NCBI GenBank assembly: GCA_963753815.1
Contig: CAVWDU010000003.1
Coordinates: forward strand, 1,178,001-1,242,000
Reading direction: 5' to 3'
Origin: CAVWDU01 sp963753815
GTDB taxonomy: Bacteria > Pseudomonadota > Gammaproteobacteria > Pseudomonadales > Halieaceae
Length of the DNA: 64,000 nucleotides
Shown: piece by piece, positions 25,884 to 34,018 of the stretch
Numbering within the stretch: the stretch's first letter is position 1
Layout: every line of letters starts with the position of its first letter
Translations under genes and position numbers: made by a program
Notes under the pieces: model-generated
Told to the model about the DNA's origin: nothing
Seen by the model: the letters and a program-made list of their open reading frames with translations, nothing else
Database searches by the model: none

Positions 25884-27239
25884 ATGGATAAGAGCTCCAG
25901 TCTAGACCACAAAATATGGCGAATTGCCTGGCCTGCAATTCTGTCCAATATCTCTATACCCACCCTGGGCCTGGTCGATGCGGCCATCCTCGGCCACCTC
26001 GATGACAGCCGCTACCTCGGTGCCGTGGCGATCGGCAGTGCCGTTCTGACATTCGCTTACTGGGGCTTCGGCTTCCTGAGAATGGGCACAACCGGGCTGG
26101 TGGCACGCGCCATGGGCGCAGGCGATGCGTCAGCGGCAAACCGGGTGCTGGCACAATCGGCGGCGCTGGCAGGTGTCATCGCGGTGTCGGTAATCCTCCT
26201 GCACCCGCTGTGGTTGCCCCTGGGCCTGGCGCTGATGGCGCCCCAGGCCGAACTCTTGCCGCTGGCACAGAGTTACGTGACCACCCGCATCACCGCGGCG
26301 CCCGCCGTGCTGATAACCTATGCCGTGGTCGGCTGGTTTATCGGCAGGCAGAACACCCGCTGGCCGATGTTGATCGTGGTCGCTACGAACCTGGTAAATA
26401 TCGTCCTCGATGCCGTGTTCATCGTCGGCCTGGGGCTGGCCAGCGACGGAGCGGCTCTGGCGACGGCCACGGCCGAGTATGGCGGCTGCATGCTGGCACT
26501 CTGGGCCGCTTGGCGATCGCGCGCGTTTCGTTACAGTGCTGACTGGGCCGCAGTCCTCCGGGATTGGCCCGCGTACCGCGACCTGCTTCGCAACAATGGT
26601 CAGCTGTTCGTGCGCACCGTGTGCCTGCTGGCGAGTTTCGCCTTTTTCACCGCCCAGAGTGAGAAGCTGGGGACGCATACCCTGGCGGCCAATACTCTCC
26701 TGCTGCACCTGTTGATGCTGGCGGCGTACGCAATGGATGGGTTCGCCTATGCCGTGGAAGGCCTGGCGGGACATCACCTGGGGGCAGGGGACCTGCGGGG
26801 CTTTTACCGGAGCGTGCGCCGCTGCGCACTCTGGAGTGGTATTTGCGCGCTGGCTACCACCGGACTGTTCGCCCTGCTGCATACGCCAATATTCAACCTG
26901 TTGACCTCGATCGAAGCGGTCCGGATCGCCCTGCAATCCGCGCTGGGGTGGCTGCTTCTACTGCCCCTGCTCGCGGCGCCCAGCTATCTCCTCGACGGGG
27001 TGTTCGTAGGCAGCGCGAAGACCCGCTATATGATGACCACGATGCTTTTCAGCGCTGTAGTAATCTACCTGCCCGCCTGGTACCTGCTGCGGGGTTGGGG
27101 CAACCACGGCCTGTGGCTTGCTTTCACGCTGTTCAATGCCTCGCGCGGTGTGGGGCTCGCTGTCAGTTTCCTCCAGTTGAGCCGCCGGGGCGGATGGACA
27201 CTCACTCAGCCGACTACGGTCGCGCGGGCTGGCGCCTGA
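25884..27239 (+). CDS. MATE family efflux transporter (DinF-like)
   Basis: A 451-residue membrane protein with twelve helices in two MatE repeats. The N-terminus IWRIAWPAILSNISIPTLGLVDAAILGHL is characteristic of the DinF/NorM MATE group (pieces about residues 10-38), with GFGFLRMGTTGLVARAMGAGD in the first repeat. It exports organic cations or other compounds using an ion gradient; the substrate is unknown. I chose ATG at DKSSSLDHK rather than an upstream extension that crosses the intergenic region. The ribosome binding site is weak. It is convergent with yheV. Confidence 0.87.
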   Translation: MDKSSSLDHKIWRIAWPAILSNISIPTLGLVDAAILGHLDDSRYLGAVAIGSAVLTFAYWGFGFLRMGTTGLVARAMGAGDASAANRVLAQSAALAGVIAVSVILLHPLWLPLGLALMAPQAELLPLAQSYVTTRITAAPAVLITYAVVGWFIGRQNTRWPMLIVVATNLVNIVLDAVFIVGLGLASDGAALATATAEYGGCMLALWAAWRSRAFRYSADWAAVLRDWPAYRDLLRNNGQLFVRTVCLLASFAFFTAQSEKLGTHTLAANTLLLHLLMLAAYAMDGFAYAVEGLAGHHLGAGDLRGFYRSVRRCALWSGICALATTGLFALLHTPIFNLLTSIEAVRIALQSALGWLLLLPLLAAPSYLLDGVFVGSAKTRYMMTTMLFSAVVIYLPAWYLLRGWGNHGLWLAFTLFNASRGVGLAVSFLQLSRRGGWTLTQPTTVARAGA

Positions 27240-27254
27240 CGCCGGCGATTTCCC

Positions 27255-27512
27255 CTAATCGCGATCTGCGCCGGGATCGAGGATGGTGACGGTCTCTGCC
27301 GGCGTTTCCACCCGCCGCGCCGCGGGCCGGTTAACCCGGGTTGGCAACTCGGCACCGGTTGCGGGCCCGGATGGACGGCTTTCGGTGAATCCGCAGGCGA
27401 AACAGTGCCGGGTGTCGGTGTCCAGGTCGACGAAGATCTTGTCCATCGCCTGGCACTCGGGACAGGTTGCCCCGGCGATGAACCGCCTGCGCGTTGTGGT
27501 CTTCGAATTCAT
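27255..27512 (-). CDS. yheV: YheV family putative metal-binding protein
   Basis: An 85-residue protein of the YheV (DUF2387) family. The first 45 residues hold the whole family signature: RRRFIAGATCPEC followed by a second pair in HCFACGF, giving four cysteines (17, 20, 37, 40) spaced like a zinc ribbon. The C-terminal half is Pro/Arg-rich and probably flexible. Function unknown. The start was chosen at ATG before NSKTTTRRRF; the longer frame has no homology. It lies between the MATE gene (convergent) and the gamma carbonic anhydrase gene (divergent). Confidence 0.83.
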   Translation of the reverse strand: MNSKTTTRRRFIAGATCPECQAMDKIFVDLDTDTRHCFACGFTESRPSGPATGAELPTRVNRPAARRVETPAETVTILDPGADRD

Positions 27513-27683
27513 ACGCCCCTCTCGATCGTGTTCAGTCGTGCATCTGCAACCGGCGATACATCCCCGGCAGGTACGCCGGCACAGACCGCCACGGCCAGCC
27601 AGTCGATTACGATTGGTCAAACTGCCCTGGCGCCGCTATTGTAGCAGTTTGAAACAGGCTCCAACGCTGAGGAAACATAGAGT

Positions 27684-28241
27684 ATGGACGGCAACAGTAC
27701 AGCCCGGCTGCGACAACTGGGGGACACACGGCCGGAACTCGGTGAGCGGGTCTATGTGGACTCCAGCGCGGTCGTGGTGGGCGACGTCACCCTCGGTGAC
27801 GACGTCTCCGTATGGCCGCAAGTGTCCATTCGCGGCGACATGCATTCAATACGCGTGGGTGCGCGCACCAGCGTGCAGGACGGCTGCGTGCTCCACATCA
27901 CGCACGCCGGCCCGTTCAATCCCGACGGCTGGCCACTCACCATCGGAGAGGATGTCACTATCGGCCACAATGCTACCCTGCACGGCTGCACCGTTGGCGA
28001 CCGGGTACTGGTCGGAATGGGTGCCACCGTGATGGACGGGGCAGTGGTGGAGAACGACGTGGTGATCGCTGCCGGGGCACTCGTCACCCCGGGCAAGACC
28101 CTGCGCTCCGGCTACCTGTATGCCGGCAGCCCGGCGAGGGAAATGCGGCCGTTGAACGAGCGCGAATTCGAGTATTTCAAGTACAGTGCCGCCAACTACG
28201 TCGGCCTGAAAGACCGCTATCTCGCCGAGAACGGCGCTTAG
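27684..28241 (+). CDS. Gamma carbonic anhydrase family protein (YrdA-like)
   Basis: A 185-residue left-handed beta-helix protein built from hexapeptide repeats (e.g. VVVGDVTLGDDVSVWPQVSI). The metal-ligand histidines of gamma carbonic anhydrases are present in VLHITHAG and TIGHNATLHGC. The size and C-terminal helix (EFEYFKYSAANYVGLKDRYL) match YrdA. Activity of YrdA relatives as carbonic anhydrase is not universal, so the enzyme name is a family label. It lies next to aroE, as yrdA does in E. coli, with the cloverleaf repeat B between the convergent ends. Confidence 0.9.
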   Translation: MDGNSTARLRQLGDTRPELGERVYVDSSAVVVGDVTLGDDVSVWPQVSIRGDMHSIRVGARTSVQDGCVLHITHAGPFNPDGWPLTIGEDVTIGHNATLHGCTVGDRVLVGMGATVMDGAVVENDVVIAAGALVTPGKTLRSGYLYAGSPAREMRPLNEREFEYFKYSAANYVGLKDRYLAENGA

Positions 28242-28323
28242 TCACGGGAAAACCGCGGCCAGGCCCGCACTAACAGACGCTGCCGGCCAGGTGTGGCCGG
28301 CCGGGTGCGTGTGAACGATTCTG

Positions 28324-28487
28324 GGACAACAAGCGGGATCACGCTGCCCGGGGGACGCCGAAAAACGCGCGTCCGTGCGCAGGCTTGGCTGGCGGGGGCG
28401 TCTGGCGGCAGGACGCCGCCAGCCGAGCCTATACACGGATGTATGCTTTTTGGCGTACCCCGGCAGGCGTGATCGTATTCGTTGTCC
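28324..28487. repeat. Cloverleaf intergenic repeat, copy B (symmetrical double form)
   Basis: A 164-bp imperfect palindrome between convergent genes, bounded by GGACAAC and GTTGTCC. The right half matches copies A, C and D, including the ATAC-ACGGAT-GTAT hairpin followed by GCTTTTTGGCG. The left half is an inverted version of the same right-half module, with its own GCGC-ACGGAC-GCGC hairpin. The centre contains the CTGGCGGC/GCCGCCAG stem. A GC-rich GCCGGCCAGGTGTGGCC motif lies just upstream (about 28282-28298). Confidence 0.82.
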
Positions 28488-28501
28488 GCCGGCGGGACCG
28501 G

Positions 28502-29350
28502 TCAGGCCGCGGCGAGCACCGCGCGGAGCTGGTGAATAACCGGTGCGGTATCCGGTCGAATCTTGCGCCAGAGGTAGAACGACTGCGCGGCCTGCTCGAC
28601 CAGCATGCCCAGGCCGTCAGAGACAGCCCACGCCGCCTGGTGCGCCGCCCAGCGCATGAAAGTAGTGGGCTCGGGGCCATACACAAGGTCGTAGCAGCAA
28701 CTGTGCTCGGACAACAGCCCATCGGGTAGCGGCGGCATTTCTCCACTGAGGCCCGCACTGGTGGCATTGACTACCAGGTCGAAGCGATGCCCCTGCAGGC
28801 GCTCGTAACCACCGCCTGCTACCGTACCGAGATCGCTGAACTCCTCGGCAAGCCGGGAGGCGCGCGCGCTGGTCCGGTTGACGATCATCAGATCACGCGG
28901 ACTCTCCAGCAGCAATGGCTCCAGGATGCCGCGGGCAGCCCCGCCCGCGCCGAGTACCAGCACGCTGGCGCCGGCGACAGACCAGCCCTGGTTGTTCACC
29001 ACATCGCGCAAAAATCCGACCCCGTCGGTGTTATCGCCATAAATCGCGCCATCCGGGGTGCGGGTGAGGGTGTTAACCGCACAGGCGCGCAAGGCCCGCC
29101 CGGAGAGGCGGTCGGCAAAGCGAAACGCCTGCTCCTTGAACGGTACGGTGACATTGAGACCGGCACCTCCCGCGGCAAAGAAATCGCGCGCCGCACGCTC
29201 GAAATCATCCAGCTCAACCCGCACCGCGCGGTAGCACATCTGCTGCCCGGTCTGTTCGGCGAAAGCCGCGTGGATAACCGGCGAGCGGCTGTGTTTGATC
29301 GGGTTGCCGAAGACGGCGTAATTGTTGCTTTCCTGTATCGGTGTAATCAT
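28502..29350 (-). CDS. aroE: Shikimate dehydrogenase
   Basis: NADP-dependent reduction of 3-dehydroshikimate to shikimate in aromatic amino-acid synthesis. 282 residues: N-terminal substrate domain with YAVFGNPIKHSRSPVIHAAF (residues 12-31) and catalytic-lysine stretch NVTVPFKEQAF, then a Rossmann domain with GAGGAARGIL and the NADP-phosphate-binding NRTSARAS. The C-terminal DGLGMLVEQAAQSFYLW is typical. It is followed on the leftward strand by repeat B. It starts 33 bases after hemF, consistent with an operon. Confidence 0.95.
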   Translation of the reverse strand: MITPIQESNNYAVFGNPIKHSRSPVIHAAFAEQTGQQMCYRAVRVELDDFERAARDFFAAGGAGLNVTVPFKEQAFRFADRLSGRALRACAVNTLTRTPDGAIYGDNTDGVGFLRDVVNNQGWSVAGASVLVLGAGGAARGILEPLLLESPRDLMIVNRTSARASRLAEEFSDLGTVAGGGYERLQGHRFDLVVNATSAGLSGEMPPLPDGLLSEHSCCYDLVYGPEPTTFMRWAAHQAAWAVSDGLGMLVEQAAQSFYLWRKIRPDTAPVIHQLRAVLAAA

Positions 29351-29383
29351 TGCTTCTCGGTTTCAGTTATCCCATCGGCCGGC

Positions 29384-30292
29384 TCAGGCCTCAGCCAGCC
29401 AGTCGCGGTCGCGCAGGTAGTAGTCGGTCAACTCCGCCTCCGGCGACCCCGGTTCAGGTACGTAGTCGTATTCCCAGCGCACCAGGGGCGGCAGGGACAT
29501 GAGAATTGCCTCGGTTCGCCCACCCGATTGCAGGCCGAACAGGGTGCCGCGGTCAAACACCAGGTTGAACTCGACGTAGCGACCGCGGCGGTAAAGCTGG
29601 AACTGGCGCTCCCTATCGCCCCAGGGCAGATCCTTGCGCCTGCCGACGATCGGCCGGTAGGCGCGGACATAGGAATCACCCACTGAGCGCATAAAGGCGA
29701 AGCAGGTGTCAAAATCCCATTCGTTCAAATCGTCGAAAAACAGGCCGCCGATACCCCGCGGCTCGCCGCGGTGCTTGAGGTGGAAGTAGTCGTCGCACCA
29801 GCGCTTGAATCGGGGGTAGACCGCCTCGCCAAAGGGCAGGCAGGCATCGCGGGCCGCGCGATGCCAGCTCAGGCAATCTTCCCGGTTACCGTAGTAAGGA
29901 GTGAGGTCATAGCCCCCGCCAAACCACCAGACCGGCTCTTCGCCCGGCTTCTCCGCGACAAACAGGCGGACGTTGGCATGAGAGGTCGGTACATAGGGGT
30001 TGCGCGGATGAATGACCAGCGAAACACCCATCGCCTGGAAGCTGCGCCCGGCGAGCTCAGGTCGCGCCGCCGTGGCTGATGGCGGCAGGGCGTCGCCCTG
30101 CACATGGGAAAAATTGACCCCGGCCTTCTCGAACACTGCGCCTTCGTTGAGCACCCGGCTGCGTCCACCGCCGCCTTCAGCCCGCTGCCATTCGTCGACG
30201 ATAAAGTCGGCGGCTCCGTCCTCTTCCGCCAGCTCACCGCAGATGTTCTGCTGGAGTTCCAGGAGGTAAGTCTTGACCTGGTCAAACTGCAT
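29384..30292 (-). CDS. hemF: Oxygen-dependent coproporphyrinogen III oxidase
   Basis: Converts coproporphyrinogen III to protoporphyrinogen IX with oxygen, in heme biosynthesis. 302 residues, the normal size. Conserved motifs are GVNFSHVQGD, SLVIHPRNPYVPTSHANVR, WWFGGGYDLTPYYG, GIGGLFFDDLN and the C-terminal YVEFNLVFDRGTLFGLQSGGRTEAILMSLPP (parts about 238-268). I took the internal ATG (QFDQVKTYLLEL) with GGAA upstream. The oxygen-dependent type fits the aerobic oxidase encoded nearby. It lies between tsaC and aroE. Confidence 0.95.
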   Translation of the reverse strand: MQFDQVKTYLLELQQNICGELAEEDGAADFIVDEWQRAEGGGGRSRVLNEGAVFEKAGVNFSHVQGDALPPSATAARPELAGRSFQAMGVSLVIHPRNPYVPTSHANVRLFVAEKPGEEPVWWFGGGYDLTPYYGNREDCLSWHRAARDACLPFGEAVYPRFKRWCDDYFHLKHRGEPRGIGGLFFDDLNEWDFDTCFAFMRSVGDSYVRAYRPIVGRRKDLPWGDRERQFQLYRRGRYVEFNLVFDRGTLFGLQSGGRTEAILMSLPPLVRWEYDYVPEPGSPEAELTDYYLRDRDWLAEA

Positions 30293-30377
30293 AAGCGTTT
30301 CCAGCCTGCTGCCCCGGCGAGCCATTATACGCGTAGCGCGCGCTGTTTTGCTGCCTCAAGGTGGTTAAATCCCCAGT

Positions 30378-30956
30378 TCAGGCCCTGATAACGTGATCTG
30401 TTGCAAGGTCCCTGATCACAGACGGGCGGCTTAAGCCGCCCACGGCGCCCGGCAGAATATGGTCGAGCCGGTCACCAAAGTACCGCCGCACCTGGAATGC
30501 GCCTGTCGGCGGACGACGTCCGGACGGATTTGCGGACGTGGAGACCAGCGGGCCGCCCCAGGCCCGACAGAGGCTCACCATCAGAGGGTGCGCGGTCACT
30601 CTCAGCGCAACGCTGTCATGCTCACCACAGATCCAGTCGGGGACGCGACCGCGGTGAGGCACCAGCCAGGTATTCGGGCCCGGCCACGACATATCCAGCT
30701 TCTTCCTCTGACCCGTCGGCAGGTCCGCCAGCAGCCTGTCGAACTGGTGAACATCTCCGGCAACGAGTATCAGTCCCTTCTCCCGCTGTCTATCCTTTAG
30801 AGCCAGCAGGTAACCCACCGCCTCCTCGTTGTAGGGATCACAACTCAGGCCCCATACCGACTCGGTAGGACAGGCGATCACCCCGCCCGCGTAAAGGGCC
30901 GCCAGTGCGCGGCGCAGGCGCCAGTCGCGCGCGCCGCCGCTGTGTTCGCGGGTCAT
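30378..30956 (-). CDS. tsaC: Threonylcarbamoyl-AMP synthase, TsaC/Sua5/YrdC type
   Basis: Forms threonylcarbamoyl-adenylate from threonine, bicarbonate and ATP for the t6A37 modification of tRNAs. 192 residues, the short TsaC form without the Sua5 extension. Seen are the KxR-type nucleotide region around YLLALKDRQREKGLILVAG, the entry PTESVWGLSCDP, and the C-terminal GPLVSTSANPSG. A longer frame upstream is non-homologous, so the internal ATG was chosen. The tsaC-aroE-hemF grouping is a conserved gammaproteobacterial arrangement. Confidence 0.93.
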   Translation of the reverse strand: MTREHSGGARDWRLRRALAALYAGGVIACPTESVWGLSCDPYNEEAVGYLLALKDRQREKGLILVAGDVHQFDRLLADLPTGQRKKLDMSWPGPNTWLVPHRGRVPDWICGEHDSVALRVTAHPLMVSLCRAWGGPLVSTSANPSGRRPPTGAFQVRRYFGDRLDHILPGAVGGLSRPSVIRDLATDHVIRA

Positions 30957-31029
30957 GGCCTCAGCCTTTGCGATAAAAAAACGGCTGCACCCTACCCAAC
31001 TGCAGCGGTGAGCGCAAGCGCTGCGCGCG

Positions 31030-31230
31030 TCAGCAAAGGCTGTAACCGGCCTGCCGGCTGACGACCCGTCCGCTGAGTTCAAGTGACGACAGCACGGCGA
31101 GAATCCGGGGTACGGGCCACCCGCTGCGCAGCGCCAGCTCGTCGACACTGACCGGCTCCGCACCCAACAGGGCCAGCAGTGTCTCCTGTCCGGGCGCTGG
31201 ATCGCCTGCCGCAGGGGTGCCTGCCACAGA
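31030..31230 (-). pseudogene. dprA: Displaced 3' part of dprA encoding the C-terminal winged helix
   Basis: This frame encodes the DprA C-terminal winged-helix domain (LLALLGAEPVSVDELALRSGWP, then RILAVLSSLELSGRVVSRQAGYSLC) that normally ends the protein. It is one base out of frame with the rest of dprA. The switch point falls in the minisatellite: deleting one base within 31228-31231 would join the two frames and give an uninterrupted linker of (S/T)-(A/P)-A-A-G units leading into this domain. Confidence 0.85.
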
Positions 31231-32203
31231 GATCGCCTGCCGCAGAATCGCCTGCCGCAGGGGTGCCTGTAGCCGGTTCGCCGGCATACGGGCTGCCGGG
31301 AGCCAAAGCAAGCAGCCCCAGCTCTGCCAGTATGTCATCTGCCGATTGCACCAGCGTGGCGCCGTCGCGAATCAGTTGCAGACAACCGGCGCCCCCCGGG
31401 TGTTCGGGAGACCAGGGCACCGCGAACACATCGCGGCCCTGGTCGGCCGCCGTACCGGCGGTGATCAGTGAGCCACTGGGCAACGCCGCCTCGACTACCA
31501 GCACACCCAGTGCGAGGCCACTGATGATCCGGTTGCGCCGTGGAAACTGATAACGAGCCGGCGCCGTGCCTGGCGGCAGTTCGGTCACCAGGCAGCCATC
31601 GGTCAACAGCGCTTCGGCGATGCCTCGATGCCGCCGTGGGTATACCTGTTCGATTCCGGTTGCCATGACAGCCACACCCGGCGCGCCAACGTCCAGGCAT
31701 CCGCACAGCGCAGCACCGTCGATCCCAAGTGCAAGGCCGCTGCAGATCACCAGCCCGGCGGCGGCCGCCTCGGCGCTGAAACGCTCCGCAATTCGCATTC
31801 CCTGGGCACTGGCACGGCGACTGCCCACCACCGCCAGCGCCGCCTCCTGCAATACCGCTGCCCGGCCCCGCACGAAGAGCACCGCGGGCGGGTCTGCCAG
31901 TGTGCGCAACAGAGGCGGGTAACAATCATCGATGATGGGAATGACGCTGGCACCAATCCGGTCCAGCTGATCGAGCCGGGCCGCGACGGCATCGCCGCAG
32001 GCAGGCCTGCACGCCTCTCGTTGAAGCCGCCCCAGGTCGCCGGCGGACAGCGTGGCCAAACCGAGTTGCGGCCAGCGCGCCCAGTCGGAGTTCCACAGCG
32101 CTCCGACATCGTGGTAGTGAAGCAGCAGTCGGCTCAATGAGCGATCGTTGGGGGGCAGCAGATATTGCAAAGACAGCAACAGCTGCCTGGCCTTCGGGTC
32201 CAT
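31079..32203 (-). CDS. dprA: DNA-processing protein DprA, frameshifted before the winged-helix domain
   Basis: DprA loads RecA onto incoming single-stranded DNA during natural transformation. As read, the 374-residue protein has the N-terminal helical region and the Rossmann-like DNA-binding fold (VVGSRRASAQG, CSGLALGIDGAAL, FPRRNRIISGLA, SGSLITAGTAADQGRDVFAVPW). The histidine usual in IDxxAH is Leu here. After about residue 310 the frame leaves the homologous sequence and ends in a meaningless Arg/Gly-rich tail, while the proper winged-helix end is found in another frame. The break is a single extra base in a 15-bp repeat tract. A sequencing error, a real lesion or repeat-driven switching are all possible. 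Confidence 0.87.
   Translation of the reverse strand: MDPKARQLLLSLQYLLPPNDRSLSRLLLHYHDVGALWNSDWARWPQLGLATLSAGDLGRLQREACRPACGDAVAARLDQLDRIGASVIPIIDDCYPPLLRTLADPPAVLFVRGRAAVLQEAALAVVGSRRASAQGMRIAERFSAEAAAAGLVICSGLALGIDGAALCGCLDVGAPGVAVMATGIEQVYPRRHRGIAEALLTDGCLVTELPPGTAPARYQFPRRNRIISGLALGVLVVEAALPSGSLITAGTAADQGRDVFAVPWSPEHPGGAGCLQLIRDGATLVQSADDILAELGLLALAPGSPYAGEPATGTPAAGDSAAGDLCGRHPCGRRSSARTGDTAGPVGCGAGQCRRAGAAQRVARTPDSRRAVVT
31200..31275. repeat. 15-bp minisatellite at the dprA frameshift
   Basis: Five units of a GATCGCCTGCCGCAG / GGGTGCCTGCCACAG type follow one another. Four are 15 bases long; the second (31215-31230) has 16, and the extra base causes the dprA frameshift. The tract encodes a flexible Ala-Ala-Gly-rich linker between the Rossmann and winged-helix domains. 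Confidence 0.9.
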
Positions 32204-32282
32204 CCTTGATCCCTGAGTTCTGGCCCGCCGCGGGTAGCGCCGGGCCCGGTGACGTCAGTTCCTTTGACGCCGCCTCAGGACA

Positions 32283-33314
32283 CTACGGATTCTTCACCTT
32301 GTCAAGAATCTTAAGCGGCCGATTGGCCTTGAGGACGATGGCGTAACTGGCCTTCTCAAACGACTCGAACACCATGGCCAGCCCCGCGCGAACATCCGGC
32401 AGGCGCACGTTCTCACGCGCGACCTCGTCGAAAACCTGTTCACCCGTCTGGTAGATGGCCAGCACATTGCCGATCTCCAGCCCGTCGCGCTGGCCCTTGT
32501 TCAGGACCACGATATCCATGGTTCCGATCTGGCTGACGCCACCGTCTACGGCGATCATGAAGCCGTCTTCGACAGGTCCGGCGGGCGCACGCGGGTGGAA
32601 GCTCGAGTCGAGGATGCGCTCTTCCATAGGCATCAGCCGGTCGCTTATGCGAACCTCCTCGGTAACCCGGGTCACCTCCAGTTCCTTGACTTCCTCGCGG
32701 CCGCCACTGAGTAACTGGGCGTTGCCGATATCCTGCGCCTGGTAGCCCAGCAGCTCGTTGGTGACCGGGTCGCGATAGGTATCACCCGGGCGATAGATGC
32801 CGAATGCCCGCTCGCCGTCCGCAAACGGGCCGCGACCGAAGATGCGATCGCCCGGTGCGCTGATCAGGTGCCCCTGGGCGCCGGCCACCACGTAGGCGGA
32901 ATCGTTGATCGCATCCGGCCCGAGGATGCGGTGACGCAGCAGGAAAGCCCCGATTTCATCGAGGGGGATGATAGGAATTGCCCGGTCAAGCTCGGCGACC
33001 CGCATTCCCGGGCTCAGTTTGACGTTCCTGCCCCGGTTCATGCGCAGCTTCGGCGCGCCGTCGACCCAGACGAGATACAGTTCATCCCCCGGGTAGATAA
33101 GATTCGGATTTTCTATTTGCGGGTTGGCCTCCCACAGCTCCGGCCACAGCCAGGGCTGTTGCAGGTACATATCCGAGATATCCCAGAGGGTATCGCCCTT
33201 TTTGACCGTGTAGGTCTTTGGTGCGCCTTCGTTGAGTTGTACCGCCGCCGCAAGCCAGCCGCTGAACAGCAGCAAAACAGCCATCAAGCCGGCGTGGAGA
33301 GATCTGAATTTCAT
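32283..33314 (-). CDS. LysM domain protein, secreted
   Basis: A 343-residue exported protein: signal peptide (about 1-24) and one LysM peptidoglycan-binding module (about 33-80, YTVKKGDTLWDIS ... NPNLIYPGDELYL). The remaining 260 residues form a conserved but uncharacterised domain containing VVLNKGQRDGLEIGNVLAIY. Proteins of this build are regularly encoded divergently from def and upstream of dprA in gammaproteobacteria. A role at the cell wall is probable. The start is the ATG at KFRSLHAGLM; a longer frame is rejected because the signal peptide begins here. Confidence 0.88.
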   Translation of the reverse strand: MKFRSLHAGLMAVLLLFSGWLAAAVQLNEGAPKTYTVKKGDTLWDISDMYLQQPWLWPELWEANPQIENPNLIYPGDELYLVWVDGAPKLRMNRGRNVKLSPGMRVAELDRAIPIIPLDEIGAFLLRHRILGPDAINDSAYVVAGAQGHLISAPGDRIFGRGPFADGERAFGIYRPGDTYRDPVTNELLGYQAQDIGNAQLLSGGREEVKELEVTRVTEEVRISDRLMPMEERILDSSFHPRAPAGPVEDGFMIAVDGGVSQIGTMDIVVLNKGQRDGLEIGNVLAIYQTGEQVFDEVARENVRLPDVRAGLAMVFESFEKASYAIVLKANRPLKILDKVKNP

Positions 33315-33506
33315 GGTGCTACTGCCCCTGCTCAACCTTATTGTTATCGGTGTTGCGATGTGGTCGCCAATAAACCATCGCAAGTTGTATACTGCGCCCA
33401 GTTTGCGGCGGCCCCAGACGACTGGCAAGCCAAAATGTGACTTATTCGAAGATACCGCCAGGTGCGGTCGCGGTGTTCCCCGTGACCATTGCGGCGATGA
33501 TAAACA

Positions 33507-34013
33507 ATGGCCCTACTCGACATACTTGAATTCCCCGATCCGAGACTGCGCACCCATGCCAGCCCGGTGGCAACCGTTACTGACGACACCCGGCAGCTGA
33601 TCGACGACATGCTGGAAACCATGTACGACGCCCCCGGTATCGGGCTCGCAGCCACCCAGGTCAACGTCCACCAGCGGATTCTGGTTATCGACGTTTCCAG
33701 CGACGCCAGCGATCCCCAGGTGTTCATCAATCCCGAAGTCACCGTGCTCGACCCCGAACTGGGAGAGTATGATGAAGGCTGCCTGTCGGTGCCCGGCTTC
33801 TATGAGACGGTCAATCGCCCCAGGCGGGTAAAAGTGACGGCACTGGACCGTCAGGGAGAACCCTTCGAGCGTGAAATCGACGGCCTGCTGGCCATCTGCC
33901 TGCAACATGAAATCGATCATCTCGATGGCAAGCTGTTCGTCGATTACCTCTCGCCGCTGAAACGACAGCGAATCCGCAAGAAACTGGAAAAACAACAGCG
34001 GCGCCGCGCCTGA
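33507..34013 (+). CDS. def: Peptide deformylase
   Basis: Removes the formyl group from nascent N-terminal methionine. 168 residues, with all three family motifs: GIGLAATQ (residues 44-51), EGCLSVPG with metal ligand Cys92, and QHEIDHLDG with metal ligands His134 and His138 and catalytic Glu135. The basic C-terminal helix (RQRIRKKLEKQQRRRA) is the ribosome-docking element of proteobacterial deformylases. It is first in the def-fmt-rsmB operon and divergent from the LysM gene. Confidence 0.97.
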   Translation: MALLDILEFPDPRLRTHASPVATVTDDTRQLIDDMLETMYDAPGIGLAATQVNVHQRILVIDVSSDASDPQVFINPEVTVLDPELGEYDEGCLSVPGFYETVNRPRRVKVTALDRQGEPFEREIDGLLAICLQHEIDHLDGKLFVDYLSPLKRQRIRKKLEKQQRRRA

Positions 34014-34018
34014 GTGCC

